DNA from: Chloroflexota bacterium
GTDB lineage: Bacteria > Chloroflexota > Dehalococcoidia > Lucifugimonadales > Australimonadaceae
Length of the DNA: 56,092 bases
Reading direction: 5' to 3'
Assembly (NCBI GenBank): GCA_028874795.1
Contig: JAPPHT010000009.1
Location: 1-56,092, forward strand
The position numbers and the translations under genes are program-made. The notes under the pieces are model-generated. The model saw nothing but the letters and a program-made list of their open reading frames with translations. It made no database searches and was not told the DNA's origin. Shown in pieces: positions 8,388 through 17,807 of this stretch (position 1 is its first letter; the number at the start of each line of letters is the position of its first letter).

Positions 8388-11021
8388 ATGAGGTTCTTCA
8401 TGACCACGACGCCGTCCACCCGCCTGTCGGAGAACGTCCGCCCGGTGCACTACGGTCTGACCCTCGAACCAGACCTCGACGCGTTCACGTTCACGGGACG
8501 GGAGGAGATCGAGGTGACGATCGAGTCGCCCACCGCCGAGGTGACGCTGAACGCGTCCGAGTTGAACGTGTCCAGCGCCTTCGCGGACGCGGGGCAGGGC
8601 GCGACGCTGGAGGCGAGCGCGATCGAGCAAGACGAGGAGCAGGAGCGCGTGACGCTGCGCTTCCCGTCGGCGCTTCCGGCAGGAAGCGCCCTGCTGCGCC
8701 TCGAGTTCACCGGCGTGCTGAACGATCAGCTCCGTGGCTTCTATCGCAGCACCTACCCGGACAGCGAGGGTGTCGAGCGGCGCCTTGCCACGACGCAATT
8801 CGAGGCTACGGACGCCCGCCGCGCGTTCCCCTGCTGGGACGAACCCGCGGTGAAGGCAACCTTCGACGTCACGCTCGTCGTGCCGGAGGAATTGGAGGCC
8901 ATCTCCAACATGCCTATCGCTTCGACGGCATCTGCCTCCGGTGGACGCAAGGCCGTCACTTTCGAGCGCACGCCAGCGATGTCCACCTACCTGCTTGTGT
9001 TCGTTGTGGGCGACATGGCGTGCGTACAGGGCAACGCGGACGACGGCACACTCGTGCGCGTGTGGGCGACGCGGGGCAAGGAGGAGTTGGGCCGCTTCGC
9101 GCTGGAGAACAGCATCGCCGCGCTCCGGTACATGAACGACTACTTCGGTATCCCTTACCCCCTGGCGAAGATGGACCATATCGCTGTGCCGGACTTCGCC
9201 GCGGGCGCCATGGAGAACTGGGGCGCCATCACCTACCGGGAGACCGCGCTGCTCTACGACCCGGAGAACTCAGCGCCGCAGGCGAAACAGCGGATACTGG
9301 AAGTGGTCGCGCACGAGATGGCACACATGTGGTTCGGCGACCTCGTGACGATGGAGTGGTGGGACGACCTCTGGCTCAACGAGTCCTTCGCCTCCTGGAT
9401 GGGCGACAAGACGGTGGACCACCTCTACCCGGAGTGGGAGATGTGGACGCAATTCGTCTCCCATGACACGAACTCCGCGCTCGGGCTGGACGGCCTGCGC
9501 AACTCCCACCCCATCGAGGCGAACGTGGACGACCCTGCGGAGATACGGGAGCTGTTCGACGCCATCAGCTACAGCAAGGGCGGCTCCGTCCTCCGCATGT
9601 TGGAGGACTACGTCGGACCCGAGACGTTCCGCAAGGGGCTGCATGCGTACCTGAGCGGACACGCCTACGGCAACGCGCGCGGGGAGCACCTGTGGGCGGC
9701 GATCAACACGGCTGCGGAGGAAGAAGGACTGGGGCTTGGCGTGCCGGTCGTCCCGTTGATGGAGGCGTGGATCAAGCAGACCGGGTACCCCGTGCTGACC
9801 GCTGACATAGCGAGGACTGCGGAGGCGGCAGAAGCGGCGATCGCCCAGTCCCGCTTCCTGTACGACCACCTGCTCGGCGAGGCTGCGGACGCGGCGCTCT
9901 GGCCGGTGCCCGTTTCGATAGCGCACGGCGGAAACGGAGCGCCCTCCAAGCACGTGCTCTCCGACGAGAGTGCGACTCTCGCAGCCGGCGCCGGTGCGGG
10001 CTGGGTGAAGCTGAACGCAGGGCAGACCGGCTTCTTCCGCGTCGCCTATTCCGAGGACGAATGGCGAAGGCTAGGCGAGGCCATAGCTGAGGGTGCTCTG
10101 CCGCCCGTCGACAGGCTCGGCCTGCAGAACGACGCCTACGCACTGGTGAAGTCCGGCCATCTGCCCGCGACCGTGTTCCTGGAGCTGGCCGAGTCGTTCG
10201 TGGGCGAGACGGACGCCATCGTCTGGGGCGACCTCGCGGCGAACCTGCGCGGCCTGGAGAGCCTGCTCTCCTCCACACCGCACCTGGACGCGTTCCGCGC
10301 GTACGCGCGCTCGCTGTTCGCACGGATCGCGGCGCAGGTGGGCTGGGATGCCCAGCCCGGCGACGGTCACCTTGAGTCGTTGCGGCGGAGTATCGTGATC
10401 AACCAGTTCGGCGGCTACGGGGACGAAGGAACGCTTGCCGAGGCGCTGGCGCGGTTCCTCCGTCATGCCAGCGGCGAGGAGACACTCGTGCCGGACATGC
10501 GCGCCGCCGCATTCGGCCTCGCGTCGCAGCAGTCGGGACGGGACGTGGCGGATGCGCTCTGGCGGCTGTACGACGCCGCAGACCTGCACGAGGAGAAGGT
10601 GCGTATCCTGGGCGCGCTTACACGCACGCGGGACAGCGAGCTCCTCGCCGACCTGCTCGACAGGTCGCTGAGCGACCGGGTCCGCTCGCAGGACACGCCA
10701 ATCGTCCTCATCCAGGCGGGCGCCAGCCCCGACGGGCGCGAGCAGACCTGGCGGTTCGTGCAGGACAACTGGGGCGAGCTGGACCGGCGCTACGGCAAGG
10801 GCGGGTTCGCCATCATGCGTCTCGTCGGCATCGCCGCGGGGTTCGCGAGTGCCGAACGCGAGGCCGAGACGCGCGAGTTCTTCGAGAAGCACCCCGCTCC
10901 GTCCGCGGCGCGTTCCATCCAGCAGTCGCTGGAGAGCATACGGCTCAACACGAAGTGGCTGGAGCTCAACGCCGACACTGCAGGCGCGTGGCTCGCATCC
11001 CGTGTCCGGCTGGACGCCTGA
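8388..11021 (+). CDS. M1 family zinc metallo-aminopeptidase (PepN/aminopeptidase N type)
   Basis: M1 enzymes remove N-terminal residues from peptides in the cytoplasm. At 877 residues it is full length for the family. The exopeptidase motif GAMENWGA is at residues 273-280. The zinc site is HEMAH at 309-313 with the third ligand Glu332 in LNESFASWMGD, and Glu310 is the expected general base. The N-terminal beta domain contains FPCWDEPAVKATFD. The C-terminal half is the helical ERAP1-like domain. There is no signal peptide. The start could be ATG 8388 or ATG 8400 (MTTTPSTRL), the latter preceded by GAGG. The gene stands alone after a tRNA. Confidence 0.95.
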   Translation: MRFFMTTTPSTRLSENVRPVHYGLTLEPDLDAFTFTGREEIEVTIESPTAEVTLNASELNVSSAFADAGQGATLEASAIEQDEEQERVTLRFPSALPAGSALLRLEFTGVLNDQLRGFYRSTYPDSEGVERRLATTQFEATDARRAFPCWDEPAVKATFDVTLVVPEELEAISNMPIASTASASGGRKAVTFERTPAMSTYLLVFVVGDMACVQGNADDGTLVRVWATRGKEELGRFALENSIAALRYMNDYFGIPYPLAKMDHIAVPDFAAGAMENWGAITYRETALLYDPENSAPQAKQRILEVVAHEMAHMWFGDLVTMEWWDDLWLNESFASWMGDKTVDHLYPEWEMWTQFVSHDTNSALGLDGLRNSHPIEANVDDPAEIRELFDAISYSKGGSVLRMLEDYVGPETFRKGLHAYLSGHAYGNARGEHLWAAINTAAEEEGLGLGVPVVPLMEAWIKQTGYPVLTADIARTAEAAEAAIAQSRFLYDHLLGEAADAALWPVPVSIAHGGNGAPSKHVLSDESATLAAGAGAGWVKLNAGQTGFFRVAYSEDEWRRLGEAIAEGALPPVDRLGLQNDAYALVKSGHLPATVFLELAESFVGETDAIVWGDLAANLRGLESLLSSTPHLDAFRAYARSLFARIAAQVGWDAQPGDGHLESLRRSIVINQFGGYGDEGTLAEALARFLRHASGEETLVPDMRAAAFGLASQQSGRDVADALWRLYDAADLHEEKVRILGALTRTRDSELLADLLDRSLSDRVRSQDTPIVLIQAGASPDGREQTWRFVQDNWGELDRRYGKGGFAIMRLVGIAAGFASAEREAETREFFEKHPAPSAARSIQQSLESIRLNTKWLELNADTAGAWLASRVRLDA

Positions 11022-11073
11022 GGCGCCGCGCCTGCCGCGTCCCCACGAGCGAGAGCCCAGGCACGTGGTTTCA

Positions 11074-11103
11074 TTGTTCGTGGAAGGGCGGCTTTGCTAT
11101 AGT
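11074..11103 (+). promoter_or_regulatory. Candidate promoter of the sdhABE operon
   Basis: TTGTTC (11074-11079) and TATAGT (11098-11103) are 18 bases apart, and the -10 is one mismatch from consensus. The predicted start near 11110 gives a short leader before sdhA. Confidence 0.5.
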
Positions 11104-11148
11104 GGTTAGAACGTTTCGAGATTCCCAAGGCAGGTGAAGACGACATCC

Positions 11149-12855
11149 ATGGTTGACCATGACGTTCTGGTTGTGGGGGCGGGGCTGGCAGGCATGAGGG
11201 CCGCGATCGCGGCGCACCGGGTGGGCGCGAACGTGGCGATGATGAGCAAGGTGCACCCGGTGCGGAGCCACTCGAATGCGGCCCAGGGGGGCATCAACGC
11301 AGCGCTCCGCGGCGAGGAAGACTCCGTCGACTCCCATATCTTCGACACAGTGAAGGGCTCCGATTACCTCGGAGACCAGGACGCCATCGAGTACATGTGC
11401 ATCGAGGCGCCGGGCGAGATCATCGCGCTCGAGCACATGGGCGTAATCTTCAACCGCGACGACGAGGGCCGGCTGGGGACGCGCGCATTCGGGGGCGCCA
11501 GCTATGCGCGCACCTTCTTCGTGGCCGACATCACAGGGCAGGCCATCCTGCACGTGATGTACGAGCAGATCATGAAGGCGGGAGTGCGTTCCTACGAGGA
11601 GTGGTTCGTCACCGACCTCATCGTCGAGGACGGCCAGTGCCGCGGCGTCATCGCGATGGAGATGCTCACCGGCAAGCTCCGGGCGATCACGGCAAAGGCA
11701 GTGATCCTCGCCGCGGGCGGGGTCGGCAGGGCGTTCGAGCCGAGCACCAACGCTCTCATCTGCACGGGCGACGGCATGGCGCTTGCGTACCGCGCGGGCG
11801 CGACACTCCTGGACATGGAGATGGTGCAATACCACCCCACGACGCTGGCGGGCAACGGAGTGTTGCTCTCGGAAGCCGCGCGCGGCGAGGGCGCGTACCT
11901 GTTGAACTCCAAGGGAGAGCGCTTCATGGAGCACTACGCTCCCAAGATGAAGGAGCTGGCCTCCCGCGATGTCGTGTCGCGCTCCGAACAGACGGAGATC
12001 GAGGAAGGGCGAGGGGTAGACGGCTGCGTGCTCCTCGACCTGCGTCACCTGGGACGCGAGCTCATCCTTACGAAACTCAAGTACATCCATGAGGCCGCGC
12101 GCGACTATGCAGGCGTGGACATGGTGGAGGAACCGGTGCCCATCCGCCCCGGCCAGCACTACATCATGGGCGGCATCAAGACGGACGTGGACGCCCGCGC
12201 GTGGGACATCACCGGGAGCGCCGGATGGGACGGGCCCCGCGGCCTGTTCGCGGCGGGCGAGACGGCATGCGTCAGCGTGCATGGCGGAAACCGCCTAGGC
12301 GCGAACTCGTTGCTGGAGACGGTCGTCTTCGGGAAGCGCGCGGGCGAAGTCGCGACCGCCTATGCACAGGAAACGGCGGACTTCACCATCTCGGACGCAC
12401 ACTTCACGGAGGCCGAGGCGCGAATCAAGGCGCTGATGGACCGCCCGGATAACGGAGAGATGACCGCTGCATTGCGCCTCCAGATGGGCCGCGTGATGAA
12501 CGAGCACCTCGCGGTGTTCCGCACGGAGGAGGGGATGCAGACCGCGCTCAGCAGCATCCATCTGCTCAAGGAGCGGTACGCTTCCCTGCCGGTAAAGCAC
12601 AAGGGGAGCGTGTACAACACGGACCTCATCTTTCACATGGAGCTCGGCTACATGCTGGACGTGTCGGAGACGATCGCGGCGTCCGGCCTGCTGCGCAAGG
12701 AGAGCCGTGGAGCACACTTCCGGCGGGACATCCCGGAGCGCAACGACGTCGACTGGCTGAAGCACACCACTGCGCGCCTGAGCGACAGTGGCGCGGAAGT
12801 GGGAACGCTGCCGGTTGCCGTGACGCGATGGGAGCCGCAGGCGAGGGTCTACTAG
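11149..12855 (+). CDS. sdhA: Succinate dehydrogenase/fumarate reductase flavoprotein subunit
   Basis: This subunit carries covalent FAD and interconverts succinate and fumarate. The Rossmann start is HDVLVVGAGLAGMRAAIAA. The FAD-attachment region reads RSHSNAAQGGINAAL. The active-site stretch is QYHPTTLAGNGVLLSEAARG, and the late FAD motif is HGGNRLGANSLLETVVFG. About 568 residues match the family. I chose the ATG at 11149; an in-frame GTG at 11134 with a closer AAGG would add five residues. No Tat signal is seen, so the active site should face the cytoplasm. It heads the sdhA-sdhB-sdhE operon. Confidence 0.95.
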   Translation: MVDHDVLVVGAGLAGMRAAIAAHRVGANVAMMSKVHPVRSHSNAAQGGINAALRGEEDSVDSHIFDTVKGSDYLGDQDAIEYMCIEAPGEIIALEHMGVIFNRDDEGRLGTRAFGGASYARTFFVADITGQAILHVMYEQIMKAGVRSYEEWFVTDLIVEDGQCRGVIAMEMLTGKLRAITAKAVILAAGGVGRAFEPSTNALICTGDGMALAYRAGATLLDMEMVQYHPTTLAGNGVLLSEAARGEGAYLLNSKGERFMEHYAPKMKELASRDVVSRSEQTEIEEGRGVDGCVLLDLRHLGRELILTKLKYIHEAARDYAGVDMVEEPVPIRPGQHYIMGGIKTDVDARAWDITGSAGWDGPRGLFAAGETACVSVHGGNRLGANSLLETVVFGKRAGEVATAYAQETADFTISDAHFTEAEARIKALMDRPDNGEMTAALRLQMGRVMNEHLAVFRTEEGMQTALSSIHLLKERYASLPVKHKGSVYNTDLIFHMELGYMLDVSETIAASGLLRKESRGAHFRRDIPERNDVDWLKHTTARLSDSGAEVGTLPVAVTRWEPQARVY

Positions 12856-12936
12856 ACGCGCACAGCTTGCGCTCCTTGAGCCGGTCAGGGCGGATCCACA
12901 GTCGTTGTTGAGGATAGAGGGAGGAATCGAGACCAC

Positions 12937-13893
12937 ATGCAGGCGAAGATACGGGTCCAGCGTTACGACCCCGAAAGTTCCGATCAACCCCATCTGCAGG
13001 ACTACGACGTGGACGTGCCCGAGCACTTCTCAGTGCTGGACGCGCTCGTCAAAGTTCGCGAGGAGATAGACCCCAGCCTCGCGCTGCGTTGCTCCTGCCG
13101 CGCGGCCATCTGTGGGTCATGCGCCATGCGCGTCAACGACAGAGCGCGCCTCGCCTGCAACACGCGCATCACCTCCGTGGTGGACGAGAGCGGCGAGGTC
13201 AAGGTGGAGCCGATGGGCAACCAGCGGGTCGTGAAGGACCTGGTGATCGACCTGCAGCTGTTCTGGGGCAAGGTTCGCGCGGTGGAGCCGTACCTGCAGC
13301 CGGACCAGGAGCCGGAGGAAGAGTTCATCGCCTCCAACGAGTCCATGCTCAACCTGCTCACGCCCATGGGCTGCATCATGTGCGGCGCCTGCGTGTCGGA
13401 CTGCACGGCGCTGGAGGTAGACCAGAACTTCCTCGGCCCGGCGGCGCTCGCGAAGTCTTACCGGTTCGTCGCCGATCCGCGGGACGATCAGGGTAAGCAG
13501 CGCCTGAGCACGCTCAACGAGTACGGCGGCGTGTGGGACTGCACGCGATGCTATATGTGCGTCGAGGTCTGCCCGAAGGGCGTTGCGCCGATGGACCGCA
13601 TCATGGAGCTGCGGGAGTCGGTAATGCAGTCAGGAGCGCCGAGCACGCCGGGAGCACGGCACGTGGAGTCGTTCAGTCGTTCGGTAGCACGGACAGGCTG
13701 GCTCGACGAGGCGATGCTCGCAGTGGACTCCTGGGGCAAGTTCAACGTGCCGAAACTGTTGAGCGAGGCGCCGCTGGGCATCCGCGCGCTACGCAGGCGC
13801 AAGTTCCCGCTGCCCGCTCCGTTCCACCACAAGCGCCCCGGACATGAGAACGTGCGCCGCATATTCGAGCGCGCGGAAGCTACCAAGGAGTGA
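12937..13893 (+). CDS. sdhB: Succinate dehydrogenase/fumarate reductase iron-sulfur subunit
   Basis: This subunit passes electrons from the flavoprotein through three Fe-S clusters. The plant-type 2Fe-2S motif is CSCRAAICGSC with a further cysteine in RLACNT (residues ~52-74). The 4Fe-4S and 3Fe-4S type motifs are CIMCGACVSDC and CTRCYMCVEVCPKG. At 318 residues it is longer than the ~240 common in E. coli-type enzymes. The additional C-terminal ~80 residues follow MELRESVMQSG and may dock the HdrB-like subunit. GGGAGG lies about 12 bases before the ATG. The stop is two bases from the next start. Confidence 0.95.
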   Translation: MQAKIRVQRYDPESSDQPHLQDYDVDVPEHFSVLDALVKVREEIDPSLALRCSCRAAICGSCAMRVNDRARLACNTRITSVVDESGEVKVEPMGNQRVVKDLVIDLQLFWGKVRAVEPYLQPDQEPEEEFIASNESMLNLLTPMGCIMCGACVSDCTALEVDQNFLGPAALAKSYRFVADPRDDQGKQRLSTLNEYGGVWDCTRCYMCVEVCPKGVAPMDRIMELRESVMQSGAPSTPGARHVESFSRSVARTGWLDEAMLAVDSWGKFNVPKLLSEAPLGIRALRRRKFPLPAPFHHKRPGHENVRRIFERAEATKE

Positions 13894-13895
13894 CG

Positions 13896-14783
13896 ATGAA
13901 GTACGCTTTCTACCCCGGATGCGTATCGCGCGGCGGAACGCCCGAGCTGTACACGTCCACCATGGCCATCGCCAGCGAACTCGGCCTGGAGCTGGAGGAA
14001 ATCCACGGCGCAGCCTGCACCGGCGCCGGCGTGCTGCAGGAGAAGGGCCAGAAACTCGGCGACACGCTCAACGCCCGCACCTTCGCCATGGCGGAGCGGA
14101 TGGGGCTGACGACCATCCTCAACATCTGCTCCACCTGCCAGGGGGTGATGGCGCAGGCGAACCACCGGCTGCTTGCGGACCCGGACTACTTGGCCGACGT
14201 GAACCGGGAGCTGCGCTACGAAGGGCTCGAGTACACCGGTCGCGTCGTCATCAAGCACCTGGCCTGGGTGATCGTGGAAGAGGTGGGGCTGGATGCGCTG
14301 AAGAACCTCATCCGGAGCCCCCTGCGAGGACTGAGGGTCGCGCCGTTCTACGGCTGCTACATCCTGCGCCCGTCCTGGGCTCTGGGGTTCGACGAGAACC
14401 CCGGCCGCGAGCAGTACCTCGAGCAGATCATCGAAGCGTGCGGCGCGGAGCCCGTGAACTTCCCCGGACGGACCAAGTGCTGCGGCTTCCCCATCATGCT
14501 CATCAACGAGCGCAACTCCATGCGGATGGTTGCGAACCACACGACGAGCGCCCGCGAGCACGGAGCTGACACGATGGTGACGCCGTGCCCGCTCTGCCAT
14601 CTGAACCTGGACGGCCAGCAGCCCAAGGCCGCCGCCCAGCGGGGCGAGAAGATCAACATGCCCATCCTGCACCTGCCGCAGATGATCGGCCTTGGGATGG
14701 GCCTCTCACCCAAGCAGTTGGGCATGGGCCAGCACATCATCAGCACGAAACCGCTGCTGGACAAGGCCAGCGTTCACGCGTAG
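13896..14783 (+). CDS. sdhE: HdrB-like CCG-domain subunit (SdhE/type-E succinate dehydrogenase)
   Basis: In type-E enzymes and thiol:fumarate reductases a heterodisulfide-reductase-B-like subunit takes the place of the usual cytochrome b anchor. The protein has two CCG units. The first is YPGCVSRGG ... AACTGAG ... CSTCQG. The second is FYGCYILRP ... TKCCGFP ... CPLCHLN. The second keeps the Cys-Cys-Gly core; the first has Ala-Cys-Thr-Gly, so it may bind its cluster differently. I use the ATG at 13896, six bases after AAGGAG. No membrane helices are visible and no cytochrome b gene follows. The symbol means the archaeal-type subunit E, not the flavinylation factor. Confidence 0.85.
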   Translation: MKYAFYPGCVSRGGTPELYTSTMAIASELGLELEEIHGAACTGAGVLQEKGQKLGDTLNARTFAMAERMGLTTILNICSTCQGVMAQANHRLLADPDYLADVNRELRYEGLEYTGRVVIKHLAWVIVEEVGLDALKNLIRSPLRGLRVAPFYGCYILRPSWALGFDENPGREQYLEQIIEACGAEPVNFPGRTKCCGFPIMLINERNSMRMVANHTTSAREHGADTMVTPCPLCHLNLDGQQPKAAAQRGEKINMPILHLPQMIGLGMGLSPKQLGMGQHIISTKPLLDKASVHA

Positions 14784-14827
14784 CACCACAGGGCACGCTC
14801 GCCTGCCATACAGAGGAGGGGCGGTAG

Positions 14828-16099
14828 ATGATGTCGAAGGCGATCGCAGGCGTATCCGTCGTTGTGGCCATCGTGGCCCTGGCCGTGGCCGTTTATGCAT
14901 TGACGGGCAACGGCCCCCAGGAGGCCGCTCCGACCAAGGCCGACCGCGCTGCTTACACGGTCGCGTACGTGGACGAAGTGCTGCGCCGGTACGAGGAGGA
15001 CGGGCTCGATGCCACCATCACGTACTACAACTCCCAGGAGAGCGTGGACGGGCAGTGGTACGGCATCATCATCGACGAGAACGGCTACACCATAGGCCAT
15101 CCGCGCGAGGAGATCCGCGGGCGCGACCCGAGCCTTCGCGTCGACGCGACGGGCTATTTCTACGGCGACGACCTGTTGGGTGTGGGCGAGGACGGCGGCT
15201 GGGTGGACTATGTCTTCCTGAACCTGTCGACGGGCAACCAGGAGATGAAGCACACGTGGGCTGTGAAGCGCGACGGGCTCATCTTCGCATCGGGGTGGTA
15301 TGAGCGTTACATCGGAGCGCCGTTGAGCAAGTCGGACCCCGCGGCATACACGGTTGCGTACGTGGATGAATCGTTGCGCCGGTATGAGGAGGACGGCCTC
15401 GACGCGACCATCGCCTACTACAACTCTCAAGAGAGCGTGGATGGTCCCTGGTACGGCTTCATCATCAACGAGAACGGCTACACCATCGGCCACCCTCGCG
15501 AGGAGTTGCGCGGGCGCGACCCGAACCTGCGCGTTGACGCGACGGGCTACTTCTACGGCGACGACCTGCTGGGCGTGGGTGAGGACGGCGGCTGGGTGAG
15601 CTATGTCTTCCTGAACCCGTCGACGGGGCGTGAGGAGATGAAGCACACGTGGGCTGTGCAGCGCGATGGCCTCATCTTCGCCTCCGGCTGGTACGAGCGG
15701 CACATCGGTGAGCCGCTGAGCAAGTCGGACCCGGCTGCGTTCACCGTTGCGTTGGTGGACCAGGCCATAGACCGCTATGAGCGCGAGGGACGCGAGGCGG
15801 CGTTCGCCTGGTTCGACAGCGAGGAGAGCGAGGACGGGGCGTGGTACGTATCTGTGCTCGAGAACGGGCGCATCGCGGCTCACCCAACGGAGGGCCTGCG
15901 CGGCGATGAGGTGGCGCCTTTGACCGACATCAACGGGTACAACTTCGGGCCGGACCTTCTCGCCGCAACGGAGGAGGGCGCCTGGGTTACGTACGTCTTC
16001 CGCAACCGGGAGAGCGGCCAGGACGAGCGCAAACACTCCTGGGTCGTGCGCCACGACGGGCTGCTCTTCGTCTCCGGCTGGTACGAGCGGGACTACTAG
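14828..16099 (+). CDS. Membrane-anchored protein with three tandem Cache-like domains
   Basis: One N-terminal membrane segment (residues ~5-26, GVSVVVAIVALAVAVYAL) is followed by three copies of a ~120-residue unit at about 41-150, 162-272 and 283-423. Each unit runs YVDEVLRRYEEDGLDA, a short Trp-Tyr strand, GHPREEIRGRD, GGWVDYVFLN and DGLIFASGWYER. The last elements are typical of extracytoplasmic single-Cache sensor domains that bind small organic ligands. No histidine kinase, methyl-accepting or cyclase domain is attached, so it is more likely a ligand-binding or accessory protein than a complete receptor. Units 1 and 2 are almost identical in DNA over long runs, indicating a recent duplication. 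GAGGAGGGG precedes the ATG pair. It lies 44 bases after sdhE and may be in that operon. Confidence 0.75.
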   Translation: MMSKAIAGVSVVVAIVALAVAVYALTGNGPQEAAPTKADRAAYTVAYVDEVLRRYEEDGLDATITYYNSQESVDGQWYGIIIDENGYTIGHPREEIRGRDPSLRVDATGYFYGDDLLGVGEDGGWVDYVFLNLSTGNQEMKHTWAVKRDGLIFASGWYERYIGAPLSKSDPAAYTVAYVDESLRRYEEDGLDATIAYYNSQESVDGPWYGFIINENGYTIGHPREELRGRDPNLRVDATGYFYGDDLLGVGEDGGWVSYVFLNPSTGREEMKHTWAVQRDGLIFASGWYERHIGEPLSKSDPAAFTVALVDQAIDRYEREGREAAFAWFDSEESEDGAWYVSVLENGRIAAHPTEGLRGDEVAPLTDINGYNFGPDLLAATEEGAWVTYVFRNRESGQDERKHSWVVRHDGLLFVSGWYERDY

Positions 16100-16111
16100 G
16101 ACCCGCCGGGG

Positions 16112-16753
16112 TCACACGGTGGCGAAGCCGATGTCCGCTTCGTAGGCGGCCATGATCTCCGCTGCGAACTCCTGCAGCGACTCGAACGGGGCCGGGCCGG
16201 GAGGGACGTCTTCCTCGTCCGGCTCTTCGGCATCGAGCTCCCGCACCGCCTCTTCCTGCGAGCGGTTGAACGCGTTGCGCAGCACCAGGGCGGCTGAGCG
16301 CCGGACGTGGGCGAGGATGAGGCCGTACTCGAAGCTCATGCTCAGCGCGTTCTGCGCAGTCTCGATGTCGGCGTGCTCGGACTCTTCGAGGGCCTGCAGC
16401 AGGTCGTCGATGAAGTCCTCGGGCTCCAGCGGCTCGGTGGAGCGCCGAGCAGCGCCGACCTGTTGTTCCAGCGGCTCCCGGCACTCGGCGATGATGTGCT
16501 CCACCGCATCAGAGTGCGTCTGTTCGAGGATCTGCTCGATGCGTTCAGGGAAGTCGACGCCCACCGCGCAGCCAAGCGCGAACGAAGCCACCGCGGCCTC
16601 GGTGAGCGGGCCGCTGTCGAAGAACGGTTCGCCGTCGTGATCGTGGCGGGGCAGACCCTCCAGGTAGAAGACGACGATGACGTCCGTGAAGGCGGCAGGG
16701 CCTTCGGAGCCGCCGCCTTCGACGGGCTCCAGAGGGATGATGCGGTCGGACAC
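16112..16753 (-). CDS. Hypothetical acidic protein downstream of mdh
   Basis: This is a 213-residue, strongly acidic soluble protein that I do not recognise. It begins MSDRIIPLEPVEGGGSEG, has a hydrophobic strand TDVIVVFYLEG and then looks largely helical (FPERIEQILEQTHSDAVEHI). A run of acidic residues (ELDAEEPDEEDVPPG) precedes the C-terminal helix. Its start is four bases after the mdh stop, so it is the last gene of an icd-mdh operon. No catalytic motif is visible. Confidence 0.65.
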   Translation of the reverse strand: MSDRIIPLEPVEGGGSEGPAAFTDVIVVFYLEGLPRHDHDGEPFFDSGPLTEAAVASFALGCAVGVDFPERIEQILEQTHSDAVEHIIAECREPLEQQVGAARRSTEPLEPEDFIDDLLQALEESEHADIETAQNALSMSFEYGLILAHVRRSAALVLRNAFNRSQEEAVRELDAEEPDEEDVPPGPAPFESLQEFAAEIMAAYEADIGFATV

Positions 16754-16757
16754 GGCC

Positions 16758-17708
16758 TCAGCCCGCAGGCGCGTTCGCCATCACGTCAACGAGCTCGCGG
16801 ACCGCGTCGGCGGACTTGTCGAGCAGCGCCTTCTCGTCGTCGGTAAGGTCGAGCTCAACGACGCGCTCGACGCCGCCTGCGCCAAGGATGACCGGCACTC
16901 CCATGTAGATGCCGTCGATGCCGTACTCGCCCTCGAGCAGCGCGGCGCAGGGCAGGAGGCGCTTCTGGTCCAGCAGGATGGCGTCCACCATCTCGGCCGA
17001 GGCGGCGGAGGGCGCGTAATAGGCGCTGCCGGTCTTGAGCAGCGTGACGATCTCGCCGCCGCCGCCCTGGGTACGCTTGATGATGCGGTCCAGCGCCTCG
17101 GCGTCCAGCAGCTTGCTGATGGAGACGCCGCCCACCGTGGTGTACTGCGTGAGCGGCACCATCTGGTCGCCGTGCCCGCCCAGCACGTACGCCTGCACGT
17201 CCTTCACGGAGACGCCCAGTTCCCACGCAAGGAACGTGCGGAAGCGGGCGGTGTCCAGCACGCCGGCCATGCCGACTACGCGGTTCTTGGGGAAGCCCAT
17301 GCCGGACGCGATGGAGTAAGCGTGCTGCACCATTGCGTCGAGCGGGTTGGAGACGACGACGATGACAGCGTTCGGGGAGCGCGGCGCCACCTCCGACACC
17401 ACCGAACCCACGATCTTCATGTTCGTGAAGAGCAGGTCGTCCCTGCTCATGCCCGGCCTGCGGGCGATGCCGGCCGTGATGACGACCACGTCCGAGTCTG
17501 CAGTCTCCTCGTAGCCGTTCGAGCCCGTGATTGTCGCGTCGACGCCCAGCACCGGGCCGGACTGCGCGATGTCCAGCGCCTTGCCCTGCGGCATGTCCTC
17601 GACGACGTCCACGAGGACGACATCCATGTAGCCGCGCTCGAAGAGACGCTGTGCCGCGGTTGCGCCGACGTTTCCCGCGCCGACGACGGTTACTTTCTTG
17701 CGTGCCAT
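16758..17708 (-). CDS. mdh: Malate dehydrogenase (LDH-like type)
   Basis: This enzyme oxidises malate to oxaloacetate with NAD in the TCA cycle. The Rossmann start is [19 protein letters not shown]. The substrate loop is [16 protein letters not shown], where the paired arginines favour malate over lactate. The catalytic histidine is in [11 protein letters not shown]. The end of the protein reads [20 protein letters not shown] used the ATG at 17708 (316 residues), which follows AGGGG and begins [10 protein letters not shown]. The frame is open to 17753 but the extra residues look random. It lies between icd and a hypothetical gene. Confidence 0.95.
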   Translation of the reverse strand: MARKKVTVVGAGNVGATAAQRLFERGYMDVVLVDVVEDMPQGKALDIAQSGPVLGVDATITGSNGYEETADSDVVVITAGIARRPGMSRDDLLFTNMKIVGSVVSEVAPRSPNAVIVVVSNPLDAMVQHAYSIASGMGFPKNRVVGMAGVLDTARFRTFLAWELGVSVKDVQAYVLGGHGDQMVPLTQYTTVGGVSISKLLDAEALDRIIKRTQGGGGEIVTLLKTGSAYYAPSAASAEMVDAILLDQKRLLPCAALLEGEYGIDGIYMGVPVILGAGGVERVVELDLTDDEKALLDKSADAVRELVDVMANAPAG

Positions 17709-17762
17709 CTGTTTCGTTCCCCTCAGCGTTCTACAAGTCCCACGGGGTACCAATCCGCAGTA

Positions 17763-17800
17763 CCCTCACCCTCACCCTCTCCCCTTGTAGGGAAAGGGGA
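17763..17800. repeat. CCCTCA direct repeats with a short hairpin between icd and mdh
   Basis: CCCTCA occurs in tandem and runs into a hairpin, TCCCCTT (17780-17786) pairing with AAGGGGA (17794-17800) around a seven-base loop. It resembles the C/T-rich extragenic palindromes scattered through many GC-rich genomes. It may damp read-through between the two genes. Confidence 0.45.
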
Positions 17801-17807
17801 CCAAACC

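Noticed and set aside
11080-11125. tRNA-like fragment (TAGTGGTTAGAACG) before sdhA
   Set aside because: No acceptor or T arm can be folded. The TATAGT is better explained as a -10 element.
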